The notes below the pieces were generated by a model, which ran no database searches, was not told the DNA's origin, and saw nothing but the letters and a program-made list of their open reading frames with translations. Both the position numbers and the translations under genes were made by a program. A DNA stretch of 64,000 nucleotides from Chytridium lagenaria (Eukaryota; Chytridiomycota; Chytridiomycetes; Chytridiales; Chytridiaceae). The stretch covers positions 449,467 through 513,466 of the forward strand of contig JAHLKC010000006.1 of assembly GCA_025449115.1 (NCBI GenBank). Reading direction: 5' to 3'. Shown piece by piece: positions 23,458 to 34,728 of the stretch; positions within the stretch are counted from its first letter, which is position 1; the number at the start of each line of letters is the position of its first letter.

Positions 23458-25406
23458 TCATGGCAAGAACACACAAAGCGCCACAACCTCCATCACAGCA
23501 CGCGGGGACCGGTCGGTCAAATCAAAGAGTTGCTCACACAGGAGGTCGAGGTCGTAACGGAGTCGACGCGCTTCAGCGGATGCCATCATGGCCATGTGGT
23601 CGTGGAGAGTACGTGGGAGACCCGTTACATCGTCCATGTAGATTTTTTTCCCCGTCACTGTGACTTCGATACGGGCGGGGAGAAGGGTTTGGGAGACAAT
23701 AAAGGCACGGTCGAGGATTTGAGCAGAGATCCCGCGTTTATGGGCGAGGACGGCAAAGTGACGAGCGAGGAGACCGTTCTCTGCGGCCATAAAGTACACA
23801 AAGCCGGCAACGATTTTATCATTGGAGGAGAGGGTTGGGCGGTTCTTGTCGTCGAGGCGATCAAGAAAGTCGGTGGGGTCGGCGAGGATGAGGGAGTTGA
23901 TGACAAAGGCGAGACAGTGCTTGAATTGGGGGTCGATGACGTCGCGGAACCAGCGCGGGAGGAAACCGAGGTTGGTGATGGACCAGGCGTTGAGACCGGT
24001 GTGGTCTTTGGGGATGGTGGTTTTGGGGCTGTGGAAATTGGTGAGTAAGGGTTGGAAGAAAGGAGAGGGGGGCGTTACCTTCCAGCCTCTGCACGCATGA
24101 TGTTGAGGATTAAGTCGATGAGGTTGGTGAGAGGGTTGTAGCCGAGAAGACGAGTGAGGCTGGATACGGCAGGATCCTCAGTCTTGGAATCCCACCACTT
24201 GCTGTAACCGTGAGTTTTGACCTTGGCCTTTATACCGTAATAGTGTAAGTATACACAGAGAAGAATTGAGATTAATCTAAATTAAGTTGGGTATGCTTAC
24301 AATGCACGAGCAGGCACCCATTCCTTTTCCGTCAACGTCGCCGCCGCAAACTCGGCACACTCATCTTCAAGTTCACATCCAAGCGTCTCCATCACTGTCG
24401 CCAAGTATCCAATCAGCGCCATTGGCCTGATGATGACCTGAAGCCCGTCTAAACCGAAACTCGCAATAGCCTGTTGACGAATGGAGGCGTTGACACGAGC
24501 TGGGACTTTGACGGCTGCTACGACGAGACGGAGGGCGTCGCGTTCTTTAAGGGAGAGCTTTTCGGGGAGGGTGTGGAAGACTTTGGGTTTGCGTTGGTGC
24601 ATGGCGCCACCGCGGAAGACGTCGCCGAGACCGCAGTTGTGGGCGGCTGATGAAATATTGTTTTTTTAAGGTTAGTTGGAGTGTTGTGTGAAGAAGAGTT
24701 AGGGAAAAAATAAAACTTACTGCAGTATGCACTGTATCAAAAGAAAGGAAACCGACGGGTAAGAAATGAAAAATATGAAATGAAAAAAGATGCATTAGTG
24801 CATGGATCATTGTAATAAAAGTAGAAAGTTAGTCGTTCATATAGAGCCTCTAAAGAGAGCAGAATTTGCCTGCCGCTAGAGGTACAGTAGCTGTCAACAC
24901 AGACACTTGAACTCGTTTCACACGAATGTTCGGAGCAACAAACAAACGTTTAATGTGCCCCTGCGGAGTACGACTCTACAAAAACCGATAACATTAGTGT
25001 CAACTCACCACTCGGCAGTCATCGCAGTCAAAGTCTCAATCAATCTCCTAAGATGAGCCGTCATGCATCCGAGATTTAGATCCGTAATGGGAGCGTTATT
25101 AAACACAGGCGCACACTTGCCCACCAGGTCAGCAGCAGGAGGGAAATGAGCGACAGTGGTCATAGTCTGCGGGTACATTCCAAGCAGCCTTTTCACGATA
25201 AACATGGAGCCCATGTTCTCTGTAAAGTAGTTATCCTCGTTCAAACGGTATGGAGCGAGGATGCGGTAAAGGGTGACAGGTTCATCGTCGATGCGTTGAG
25301 GGTTCTCTTCGATTCGAAGCTCTGCTACTGGGAAGATGAATTTGGATTTCCTGACGGAGGAGTCTGTTGCCTCGACGGAGACGAGGGTGGTGTTGGAGGT
25401 GTGCAT
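23458..25406 (-). CDS. AhpD/carboxymuconolactone-decarboxylase-like protein with 11-nt microexon
   Basis: Exons read as 25009..25406, 24721..24731 (11 nt), 24301..24646, about 24080..24227 and 23458..24028. Joining exons 1-3 creates E-C-A-Y-C-T-A-H-N-C-G at residues 132-142, a C-x2-C-x2-H motif like the active site of AhpD-type thiol peroxidase reductases and CMD proteins. The downstream helix K-L-S-L-K-E-R-D-A-L-R-L-V-V-A-A fits that fold. A second, related helical region follows (G-L-N-A-W-S...G-L-L-A-R-H-F). The exon 3-4 junction is unresolved: a GTAAGC donor exists at 24300, but the ATAAAG acceptor before 24227 gives the wrong phase. Cytosolic redox function is inferred. Confidence 0.7.
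24721..24731 (-). other. 11-nt microexon carrying catalytic cysteine codons
   Basis: TGCATACTGCA on the minus strand is flanked by TTGATACAG upstream and GTAAGTTTTA downstream. It completes C133 and encodes A134, Y135 and C136 of the C-x2-C-x2-H motif. Skipping it changes the frame. Confidence 0.75.
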
Positions 25407-27932
25407 TATAATAGTTGACTCTTTGAACGGTAATTGTTTATGTTGTATGTATAGAATGGAAAGAATCCGAGAAATAATTGAGATGAGGACAAGGGGGAGG
25501 GATGTTCCAAGGATGAGTTTTGGAAGGGACAGTCGTTATTAGTATTATTATGTAGGTAGCGCTCAAAAGGGTACCAACGGCAACAGGAAAGAGGAAAGGA
25601 ACGAAAGGCGTGTTTGGGCGGGACGATGGAATCGGATGGAATTGTCAACAAAAGTGGTGGCAGTAGCACAAAGGAGCACAGAACACAAAGTGTCAAAGGG
25701 CTTGAAAAAGAATTAAATAAATTTAGATGAAAAAGGAAGAAAAATTGTCAGACTAATAATAACTTAAGCCTGAGAGCCGTTAATAATAATAATTTTAAAA
25801 TTTTATCCAAAATCTAATATTAATGTTTGAATAGGGTTACGTAATGGAGGATGACCCCCTTCCATGGCTGTCCATCTATTGAGGGCGGCGGCGGCATGGC
25901 CTTCCTCCGATGGATTATGCATTGCTGAGTCTAACCGTCAAACAACAACAGCTTTATCATATGCCATTATTAAAATAGAGTAAGAGAGGTGTCGGATCGG
26001 TGTCGCCATTCACGGTTGTTCGTCAATGTTAACGTTCATAAACTGAAACTTGAAATTTGATAAATGCTCAACCTTTTAAAACTGGATTTACTGAACTTAT
26101 GTCAGGTAGTTTATCTCGATATCCTCTGAATGTCAAAAGCAACGAGGTTTTATTTGTAACAATAAACTCATATGCGGTCTGCATCTAACATTGTACGTCA
26201 TACATATATTAATATATTCACCCTTGATAAATTTATGTTGCTCGTTAAGCAATTCAACAAACTCGTCATTTACAGATATACCTCCATAATCAATGTCAGC
26301 TCACTGCACGTCTAAAAATAAGTTTACCCCGACACAAGCTGACTTTGGCTTCTAAACTCAAGCTTGCCATTTTTATGTCAAGGAATGTATTCACGCACGG
26401 GAATTTTTGTATTGTAAATATCAGTTCAAACCTACTTATGAGTAACGCGCATCTGATATAGTCTGTCTTAACTCCAAAATCAACAGCGCATGAGCAGCAA
26501 ACCGCGCTTCGTGATATATTTGAAGATGCAGCTCAATCGATCAGTCTTCATCATCTTTGTCTTTTTTGCCCTTAGCGTTTCGAATCTTCGTATAGCTTTT
26601 TTTAATTATTTCTCCTTACCTGCATTATCATGAGATATTTCAACTTTTGATTATTGTTTTATGCTCAATTAAAGATCGAGGAATGAGAAACCATCTGCGT
26701 TGGCAAAAATCTCGACATACCTCTATCCACTACAATCCTGCGATCCCCGTCCAATCCAAAACCGTCCGATACTCTCTCCAATCATTCCTAAAGGTACTTG
26801 AAGCCTTGATGCTGTGATCTCAGCGCGCGGCGACACCCTTTCCTCATATTAGATCAGTCTTCCTTCCCAGCAAATCGCTGAGCCATATCCGGCCAGCTCC
26901 TATGCTTGATCTCCGTCTCATTGTGGTGGTATTGATTTTTCATCGCTGTGTCGTGGTGGACGATCACACCATAATTCCATTATAGTCAATAAACTGACCC
27001 TTTATCTAATATTTTTACATGATCGGTGTCGCACTGCTGCTTATTCTAATTGTAAGATTTTGTTACGTCCCTACGTTTCTGACGACATATGGCCAATGAA
27101 ACCCTTGTGGGAGCTAATGCACCTCTCTGCATATCGTGATGGGATTGATACTTTATTGGAACTGACTCTTGATCTAAGCCCGCACGGATTCTCCTCTACA
27201 CCGTCCAAGATCCGAATTTTTTCATTTTCATATCAGCATTAATCTCAACGTCGCGTAGATATCCTATAAAACTAGCAGCTAGAAGCGGTGGAGGGGTAGC
27301 TTTGTCGAATTGTGTGAGAACCGCCAGTATAATCAACTAAATTAGGGATGCGGCTAGACAAAACGTTTTTCCTAGACCGCTGCAAGTAATGGATACTGAC
27401 TGTAAGTCTGACCGAAATTCATCATGCTGGACCCAGTTACCTTGAAGTCTGACCGATTCCATCATGGCGATACGCTGGACCCTCCTTGATGATATTCATT
27501 TAGGAATGCCCGCCCCTTCCGCTTCCATCACATATCTTCAGAATTGTGACAGGTATCCCTGACGCCAGAGCATTCCAAAACGATCAAGCTGCCTGCGTTG
27601 GGACATAGTTGGTTTGATCCAATCGTCGGTGAATGAAACAAAGCAGACCACCACCAGCTTTCAACAGCGCCATCCATTACAAATTCAGTCTTCTGCAGAA
27701 GCTTAGGTATCCCAGACAATGACGGCAGAGAACAGCTCATTCATTTATTCGTAAAGAAAAACCCCCTCCATACCCTGCCTCAATCCAAGAAGCAGAGAAC
27801 AAGTGTAGAGGCCCCCTCCATCAAAAAAAGAGGGAAGAAAAAGTAGCCACCCTCCACAAATCAAAATCCTTCCACCGAAAAGCCAATGATGGATCCCACC
27901 ATGTAAAAACCAGACGCTGTTGAGATGGACAT
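25407..27932. other. 2.5-kb stretch without a supported gene
   Basis: AT-rich, with no domain-bearing frame. A 35-codon frame at 26526..26633 (plus) begins like a signal peptide (M-Q-L-N-R-S-V-F-I-I-F-V-F-F-A-L-S). It could be the first exon of a small secreted protein, but nothing downstream supports this. Confidence 0.45.
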
Positions 27933-28592
27933 TTACAAGCTAAAGAAAAGCGGGAGTTAGATACAAACGACGATGAGAAACAGAGGAAGATAAATAAACG
28001 TAAAACACATACTTTAGCTTAGTCCTCCTCCAGTTCCTGCGCTTGGCGTTGTAACTAATTGTTTTAAAGGATGATGGTCAGAACACGGCTTCTTAGTCAA
28101 TAACTATCATCTTACCGGATGGTGTTGTCAGTCCTGAGACGAATCCAGTGGGGGATGGGTCTGTTCTGCTTCTGCTTCTTCCCAAGAATGCGCTTGACCT
28201 TGAAGGACTTGTTCGAGGGCTATACATGCAAAATGAAGGTCAGAGGCTCTCCGCAAAACAGACTTAAACTATCGAAAGATCCACCATTCCGAGCTTGCTC
28301 TTCCCACACTACAGTAACATAGAGAGAGATATTCCTTGCCTCGTGCAGGAGAGCGAAAACGAGCAACCTCTTGCATCGTTCCATCATGCCTCGTTCCCAT
28401 TTTTTCAGAATCCTGCCCTATCCCATCCATCCCATCCCATCGTCATCTTCCGTCCATATATCTATCCATCCATCCATCCCACTATACACCATCTACCCCC
28501 CACCAGCGTTCCCTCCTCCTCTGTTTGAAGCATCCTTCCTTGGTTCCTCCTCGTCCTCGATGGGGCCATCCGTCTCCTGCGATGCTCACCAT
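27933..28592 (-). CDS. RPL39: 60S ribosomal protein eL39
   Basis: Four exons: 28590..28592 (the ATG alone), 28116..28219, 28013..28054 and 27933..27939 (CTT plus TAA stop context). Together they give exactly 51 residues, the usual eL39 length. The body reads [20 protein letters not shown] and continues into [26 protein letters not shown]. eL39 lines the peptide exit tunnel of the large subunit. Intron 1 starts immediately after the ATG (ATG|GTGAGC), an arrangement common in fungal ribosomal protein genes. No frame slip is present. Confidence 0.95.
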
Positions 28593-29403
28593 GTTGACCA
28601 GTTTTGATTGAAAAGAGGGAACACAAGGAATTGTTGATTCGCTGATATTCCAGACCAACTGAATCTGACAATTGTAGAAATTTACTTTGAAGCCTTCATC
28701 ATCTACCGTATACCAACTGGCATCAAACCTAAGTGCTGCTGGTGCTGACGCTAAAGCAGTAAACTTCTTTATTTCGTCTGCATTGCGTCTTGTATAGGTT
28801 TTTATGCCTATTGAGCTACAACTTGATCAAGGATCATCAGTGTCAAGGTCTTTCCTTTTTGCTGCTGGGTCTTACATCATAATAGCCACCATCGCGATCG
28901 TTTTTGCGCGCGATTCAATGGCGACTTCATGTTCACGTCAAATACAATTGGGACGCCGTGGAATCGGAAGTGCTCATGTTAATTGCTGGAACCTAAGGAA
29001 AATGAATAAAAGTTTGGTCGTTGTATGTAAGTTTAACAAGCATGATCAAGAATGAGGTACACAGGGAGAAGGCGAGAGTTAATCATGACTTTATTGCCGA
29101 CGAAACGATGGAACAGGATAACATTTAATGTAGTTTGACGTTCCAGTGGTGGACAGTATAGAGAACACCGAAAATGGAAGTAAGGAAAGGTGAACAGCGA
29201 AATTAAGAAACGGGGTGGACGCAAAGACGGTTACAGTACAGGTACATCTTAGAGTATGGCATTATCACTACAGTTACAGAGCCTTGAATGCCCCACACTC
29301 TCGTCATGCACAAAGATCTCTTGGGAATCATCAGAGGCCAGTACAGCATTGCAAAAGCCTTTGAAGAAATGACAAGCATGGGCAAAGGCGGCTACGTACT
29401 TTA
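28593..29403. other. Intergenic, nothing recognised
   Basis: Includes the promoter side of RPL39. A plus-strand 83-codon frame at 28804 has no recognisable feature. Confidence 0.35.
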
Positions 29404-29635
29404 TTAACCGTCGGTCATCGCATGAGGATCGTGAATGGGGGTCAGAGAATAGAAGGCCATGGGTAATCCTAAGCTAGAGGGCGGTAGCGTGAAGCGAATG
29501 CATGCTTCAAGTACAACGTATGCTGGCTCATTAATACCGAAGAGAGGACCAGGATCCGCGGTGGGTTCAGGACCTGACGGAGCAGCGAGTACTGAGCTTG
29601 CAAAGACAGTGAGAATCAAGGCGAATGAAAAAGAT
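29404..29635 (-). pseudogene. Degenerate member of the small secreted peptide family
   Basis: The minus strand retains the end of the signal peptide and pro-region (L-T-V-F-A-S-S-V-L-A-A-P-S-G-P-E-P) shared with the copy at 32493..32666. It lacks the start M-Q-F-K and three of the four cysteines, and the frame continues into unrelated sequence. It appears to be a relic of the same tandem family. Confidence 0.6.
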
Positions 29636-30268
29636 ACCCGCCGATGCGGTTGGCGTCTCCAACTAGATGGAACGGTAGAAGATCATTTACCACAAAGTAT
29701 CACGCAGTGTTTTAAGGCTTTTGGAAAGTAGACATATCTTTTTACCATGTCCCTCGTCTGCACATCATGCAACATGCAACATTATCTCGGCAGGCAGAGC
29801 ATGTCAGATACCTACACATGCAAGGACTCTAGCATCAGCGAATTATGGAGGATCTTATGCGGACGTTACAAGAGCTCTGACGATTAAGTTGATGAGGTTG
29901 AAGACTCGCAAGCAGTACATTGCGGAAAGTATGGGAAGACTACATGGACATAACCTCGTAAGTCGCTGGGTTCAATATTTCATTTTCGAGGCAAAGTCTT
30001 ATGGAACCTACCTCCCTAATCTTATCCCCTTGTTATATAATAAACATTGCGAAGGAAAGTACATCTACTGGCTTAAAATCCACATGTTCAAACATATATT
30101 TAAAAAGTTACAGGAAGAAACGAAAAACCATAAATACAGGGTATTCGACGGACGCGGATAGAGTGAAAAAGAGTGGAGATATAATTACACAACAATTGAA
30201 AAAAAAATAATAATGGAATGAAATAGACTTTGAAAAGGTTTAAAAGAATTAATGACTGATAAAATGCG

Positions 30269-30445
30269 TTAAAAGCGTCCAGGGATCCAGCAGGCGTCTG
30301 CAACGCATATCTCGGGTGCAACACATGGTGGTAAATTTCCACAGGGCGTTGGAGGGGTAGGTGGAGGTCCAGAAGAAGCCGAGACTGGAGAGCTTGCGAA
30401 AAGGGCGAGAGTCAAGGCGATGATGGCGGAAATCTTGAATTGCAT
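30269..30445 (-). CDS. Small secreted four-cysteine peptide, copy 2
   Basis: 58 residues. M-Q-F-K-I-S-A-I-I-A-L-T-L-A-L-F is a signal peptide, with likely cleavage after V-S-A. The mature part is Pro-rich and carries four cysteines spaced C-x5-C-x5-C-x4-C, ending P-G-R-F. The signal region is nearly identical to copy 3 at DNA level. A TATA box (TATAAAAA) lies about 136 bases upstream. The function is unknown; effector-, pheromone- or defence-like peptides are all possible. Confidence 0.75.
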   Translation of the reverse strand: MQFKISAIIALTLALFASSPVSASSGPPPTPPTPCGNLPPCVAPEICVADACWIPGRF

Positions 30446-30580
30446 GGTTGACGTCGACAGTGTTGTTTTTTTTTTTTGAAATTGAGTTGGTGGATTGCGA
30501 GAATGGATCTGAGAGAGGGGTTGTGGTTGGGTTGATGTCTTTGGGGTTGTTAGGGATGGAAGGGATATGAATGTAGCGCC

Positions 30581-30588
30581 TTTTTATA
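30581..30588 (-). promoter_or_regulatory. TATA box of small secreted peptide copy 2
   Basis: TATAAAAA on the minus strand within the context GGGTATAAAAAGGCGCTACATTC. The same context, less one A, precedes copy 3 (31912..31918), so the promoter was duplicated with the gene. Confidence 0.6.
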
Positions 30589-30745
30589 CCCGGAATGAAG
30601 TCGTCCTTATTCAACCCCATCACCAATTTGACGTGAAAGCAATTGACCATGTCCTGTCAACGCTTTGGAGCATGGGTGTATGCATAGATAAGGTTGGCAT
30701 TGCTTTGACTTCACAGATTACGATCTTCGATCCATGACCTTGTCC

Positions 30746-31379
30746 TTTTCGCGCCGAAGAGAAAAAAATAAATAAAAGTAAAAATGGAGGAGGAGAGCGA
30801 GAAGAAGCTCTTCCCCTAACAATTTCTTTTTTTTTACATTTCTATATTTTATGTATTTATTAAATTTCTTCCTTTTATGTCTACTGGAGCTGTGGTCTTC
30901 AACCATATTTCCATGTCACTGTCCACCATATACGTCACCCATACCCGTCAAAATTACATTAATTCAAGAGCATCCAACACTATGTAATCCAAAGCATCCT
31001 GCTCCATATACCTTAATAAAAATCACGTTATTAAAAGCAACTATGAAAGTGGACAGGTGGTTGCTTAAAGCCGCTCTAGACAAGAAACAGGTAGTGATAG
31101 ACCTGAAGGGGAATTTAACCCCATTTGACCTGGAGCATCAGCGAAAACTACCACGATGCCAAAGAGAGAAGAAAAGGATTCGAGGTGGGATTTATAGCTG
31201 TAGGCAATAAGGATGGATGCTTACGTATTTGTTTGGCAAATGACTTTTGGGAGAGAAGGGAGGGTGAGGGTGAGAAGACTTTAAGCCCGGGCCAGAATGG
31301 TTGGCGAGGTGAGCGGATGGGATGGGATGGGCGAGTGAGGGGATGAGAGAGTGGTGAGTCAGCGGATGGGATGGGTGAG
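30746..31379. other. Spacer between duplication units
   Basis: AT-rich to about 31060, then a short purine-rich stretch with GGGATGGG repeats near 31318 and 31368. No gene is supported. Confidence 0.4.
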
Positions 31380-32045
31380 TTGGCCTAATCTTATCCTCCG
31401 TCATTTAATAAAATATAGTAAAAGAAAGTATACATTATAACTGGCTTATAATCCACATGTACAAACATATATTTAAAAAGTTACAAGAAGAAACAGAAAC
31501 CAAAAATGCACAGCGCGGATAGATTGAAAAGAGTAAAGATATACGCAAATGGAATGAACAAAAGTGCAAAAAGAGTTAATGACTGACAAAATGTCCTAAA
31601 AGCGACCAACTATCGAGCAGAAGTCCATAACGCATGACTCGGGTGGCACACATGGTGGTGAACTTCCGCAGCCTGCTGGTTCCGGGGAAGGTGGAGGTCC
31701 TGAAGAAGCCGAGACTGGAGAGCTTGCGAAAAGGGCGAGAGTCAAGGCGATGATGGCGGAAATCTTGAATTGCATGGTTGATGTCGACGGTGTTGTTTGG
31801 TTTTTTTTTTTTGGATTGAGTTGGTGGATTGCGGGAATGCCGATCTGATAGAGGGGTTGTGGTTGGTGGATGAATTTGGGGTTGTTAGGATGGAGGTGTG
31901 AATGTAGCGCCTTTTATACCCATCACCGATTTGACGTGAAAGCAAATGCCAGCGGTTGCTGTTGACACGTTTTTAAGCAATTGACCACCTGTCAACGCTT
32001 TGGAGCATGGGTGTTATGTATAAACAAGGTTGGCATTGCTTTGAC
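31380..32045. repeat. Segmental duplication, unit 2
   Basis: Second copy of the unit described at 29990..30745, containing copy 3 of the peptide gene. Its far end runs into the long hairpin at 32045..32110. Confidence 0.7.
31596..31775 (-). CDS. Small secreted four-cysteine peptide, copy 3
   Basis: 59 residues. The first 25 residues (signal peptide) match copy 2 exactly. The mature peptide has C-x5-C-x5-C-x4-C and shares P-P-C-V-x-P-E-x-C-V, while other positions differ. A TATA box lies about 137 bases upstream (31912..31918). Confidence 0.75.
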   Translation of the reverse strand: MQFKISAIIALTLALFASSPVSASSGPPPSPEPAGCGSSPPCVPPESCVMDFCSIVGRF

Positions 32046-32110
32046 TTCATCGATGAAATGGACAAGGTAATAATCTTCGATCCATTACCTTGTCCATTTC
32101 ATCGATGAAG
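32045..32110. repeat. Perfect 27-bp inverted repeat (hairpin)
   Basis: Arms 32045..32071 and 32084..32110 are exact reverse complements (beginning CTTCATCGATGAAATGGACA) around a 12-base loop. The homologous place in duplication unit 1 (about 30710..30745) has only a single, diverged arm, so the inversion-duplication is specific to this copy. Confidence 0.85.
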
Positions 32111-32492
32111 TGTTATTGGTAAATATTAATTACCAAAGCCATTTTTAAATATACCTCCCGGTAACCCAGCAGTAGGCAGTAACGTTGAACCCACGCCGAA
32201 ACAAAGGGTAGAGCAACATAAATAATATGTACATGCATATATTTCCTGGATATACATACGGATTTAGCTGCATAAGGAAAGGAAATGAACCAGATACAAA
32301 CAGCAAGCTATACATTCTTTGAAAACAATTAAAGAATCTCCTTAAAGGAAAACGTTCGAGCACAGTGAACAACAAAAAGGGTCAAGAAAAAAAGAAACGA
32401 TGGAACCATATACGATATACAGCAAGAGAAGGGGCGGGGAAGGGTTGAAAACAGACATATGCGGAAAGAAAGATTGTGATGAAGCAGCACCT

Positions 32493-32666
32493 CTAAAAGC
32501 GTCTCGGAGCGATACAGATGATGTTATTGAAGCATACTTCGGGTGGAACGCATGGAGGTGCGTTTCCACAGTCTGGGGCAACGGGGTCAGGCCCTGAAGG
32601 GGCTGCGAGTGTTGAGCTTGCGACGAGGGCGAGAAACGCGATGATGGCTGTAAGCTTGAATTGCAT
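32493..32666 (-). CDS. Small secreted four-cysteine peptide, copy 4
   Basis: 57 residues. Signal peptide M-Q-F-K-L-T-A-I-I-A-F-L-A-L-V-A, a short pro-region A-P-S-G-P-D-P, then C-x5-C-x5-C-x5-C with the shared P-P-C-V-P-P-E-V-C core. More divergent than copies 2 and 3, and closest to the relic at 29404. A TATA-like run (TATAAAAAAA) lies near 32773. Confidence 0.75.
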   Translation of the reverse strand: MQFKLTAIIAFLALVASSTLAAPSGPDPVAPDCGNAPPCVPPEVCFNNIICIAPRRF

Positions 32667-33411
32667 GGTTGATGTCGGTGGGTTGATGTGGGCTGAGGAT
32701 GACGGGTTGATGTTTTGATGTGAGGTGATGTCGACAGTTGGAATCGTTGCAGTGATGATGGAGCGGACGATGCTTTTTTTATATGGTCAAGCTATGGTCA
32801 AAAGACACTCGACCCCTGCTCATCCAAATTGACGTGACAGCACCCTGGCAGCCAAAAAGCATGTGGTGAGACCTAAAGCGATTTAAATATTTATTGAAGG
32901 TTCATGATATTCTACGAAAATGAAATCCCTACGGCCTTATAAAAAATAAATAGTGTAATGTAGAGAGAGTGTAATGTAGAGAGAGATGTAAAGTCCACTC
33001 TGTTATTTATAAAAATACGTCAGTAAAACATTACAACCAATATGCAATTTATATATGGCCTTCCCAAAGTATTCCGATATTATTGAAGAAAAAGCCAGAC
33101 AAGGGGGAAAAAAAAAAGAAGGAAAAAAACGAGCGCTAAGGTTATGGTACGGACGATGACGATGATAAGATTAAATGTAGAACACGCAGACAACAGGAAA
33201 CCAACAAGAGAAACAAGCATTCTCAAACAGGCTTCCACACACATAGATAAAAAAACGAGCCCAAAGGTGGTCACGTCATTGGTCTTCCAAATCAATTGGC
33301 CAAATAAAATGGGACAGCCAAGTAAAAGTCTGATAATGCACTACTAAAAAAATGCAATAAATTGAATCCAATGAAATGCAAATGAGAAACCTATAAAGGA
33401 TGCTCGTTGCT
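32667..33411. other. Promoter of peptide copy 4 and AT-rich spacer
   Basis: The first 200 bases are the 5' flank of copy 4, sharing an AAATTGACGTGA.AGCA block with the other copies. The remainder shows no gene. Confidence 0.4.
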
Positions 33412-34728
33412 TCACGAAATAGCGTTACCAGACTCGGTCATATCGATAGGCTTTAAACCGGACACGCTACTCCGTCGTCCTGCATCGATGGAGGTCGACG
33501 CTGAGGGCCTTTGAGGACGCTTGTGACGTGCAGTAAGACGGTCGTTGGAAGTGACGTCTTTGCGCTTTGAAGGGGGAGAAGGAGGGTGGAAGAGACGGGG
33601 GTCGCCAGCGATTTCGTGGTCGATTCAGGGATGAAAGTTTGGCTAAAGATGAGAAGAATTAGTATGCTAACCTTTTACTGTGAAGTGCAAATAGAACAGG
33701 AGATATTAAATAAATTAAAAAGGAGGGGTGACTCACCTTTCTCAACCTCCTCTGTTGCTTCACCACCATGGAACCACATCACATGCAATGGCAACACACT
33801 CGCAGGGTACATGAACACTGACGTCCAGGATAAGCGACAAAGCCGCATGCAACGTCAGATAAATATGAAACACGAGTCTGGTCAAAAAGAACACGCTCCA
33901 AAGAGTTTATCGTGCGCAAAGGTTTGTGAATGGACCCAAGGACATGAGGAAGGTGGGGCTTCGAGGATGCCGACAATGACAAGGCGGATGGGAGGCCTCG
34001 TTGGACAAGGTTGGTGACCATGAAGGTGTAGAGGGAATGGTGAAAGTAACTGACCATGGGTTTATCTAATTAAAAATACGAAAGATTTAGCCGAGTTGCT
34101 TGAGATGAAAACATGCAAGAGAAAACAGTATAGTAAAGAACTTGTTTACTGTACCTCGGTTGGATACAACAATGGCCTACAGCCAAATCACCCAAACATA
34201 ACTCACAAAGAAAGCCAAAGAACCTTTGCAGTAACAGTCCAGGTATGCAAGGAGCCGTGTTCAGGGTTCAGGATGAGCCAAAAGTTCACACATAGGGTAT
34301 CGAAGCCACCGTCATAAAAACGACGATAACGCAGTCAAAATCCATGCTCTCTGTTTGGGAGTTGCGAATCGTTTTGGAAAGAAGAAGATGACGGCTTGGT
34401 AAATATGGGTTGAAGGACGAGAAAACCAAAGAAGGGAGAATGAATGTAGGGTCAGAGAGTTGAGCGAGAATCGTGTGTACGGCGGTAGGTTGTAGTTGAA
34501 AGTCAAGGAAGAGGAAGCTTGTGGTGGTGGTGGTGCTAGTGGTAATCCTGTCGATGCAGTGACGGTATCCACCACAAGCTCACTGTCGATGCCATAGTTG
34601 CAGTTGTGTTTGTGCTGTAGGGTGTTGCTGGAAGCAGGTAGGAGCGATGGAGTAATAGAAAGAGAGACCAGTCGATCCCAAAGTGATATACCAAAAAGTG
34701 GATGATCAAAGGAGGTGACAGTCTCCGT
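33412..34728 (-). CDS. TLC-domain (TRAM/LAG1/CLN8-like) membrane protein, many frame slips
   Basis: Reading across frames from 34728 gives the layout of a fungal TLC protein. Recognisable blocks are P-K-Q-R-A-W-I-L-T-A-L-S-S, M-T-V-A-S-I-P-Y-V, an L-G-D-L-A-V-G-H motif, H-H-S-L-Y-T-F-M-V-T-N-L, a P-T-F-L-M-S-L-G-x-x-H-K-P-L-R block, hydrophobic F-H-I-Y-L-T-L-H-A-A-L, and a tail M-W-F-H-G ending near 33412 (...E-S-G-N-A-I-S). Introns lie near 34070..34210 and 33650..33735. At least five frame changes occur, many of them like one-base losses. The N-terminal exon is not located: an acceptor at 34729 precedes the first block. TLC proteins act in lipid sensing or synthesis in ER/endomembranes. A true pseudogene is the alternative. 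Confidence 0.55.

Larger units (their letters stand above)
29990..30745. repeat. Segmental duplication, unit 1
   Basis: Contains copy 2 plus flanks. Shared blocks with 31380..32045 include CATATATTTAAAAAGTTACA (near 30093 and 31468), the signal-peptide region, the GAGTTGGTGGATTGCG UTR block, the TATA region and TTGACGTGAAAGCAA..TGTCAACGCTTTGGAGCATGGGTGT. Similarity falls most within the mature peptide. Confidence 0.7.

Noticed and set aside
23200..24048. 282-codon plus-strand open frame
   Set aside because: Lies antisense to the AhpD-like exons, whose minus-strand reading gives conserved motifs and splice sites. The plus frame has no domain.
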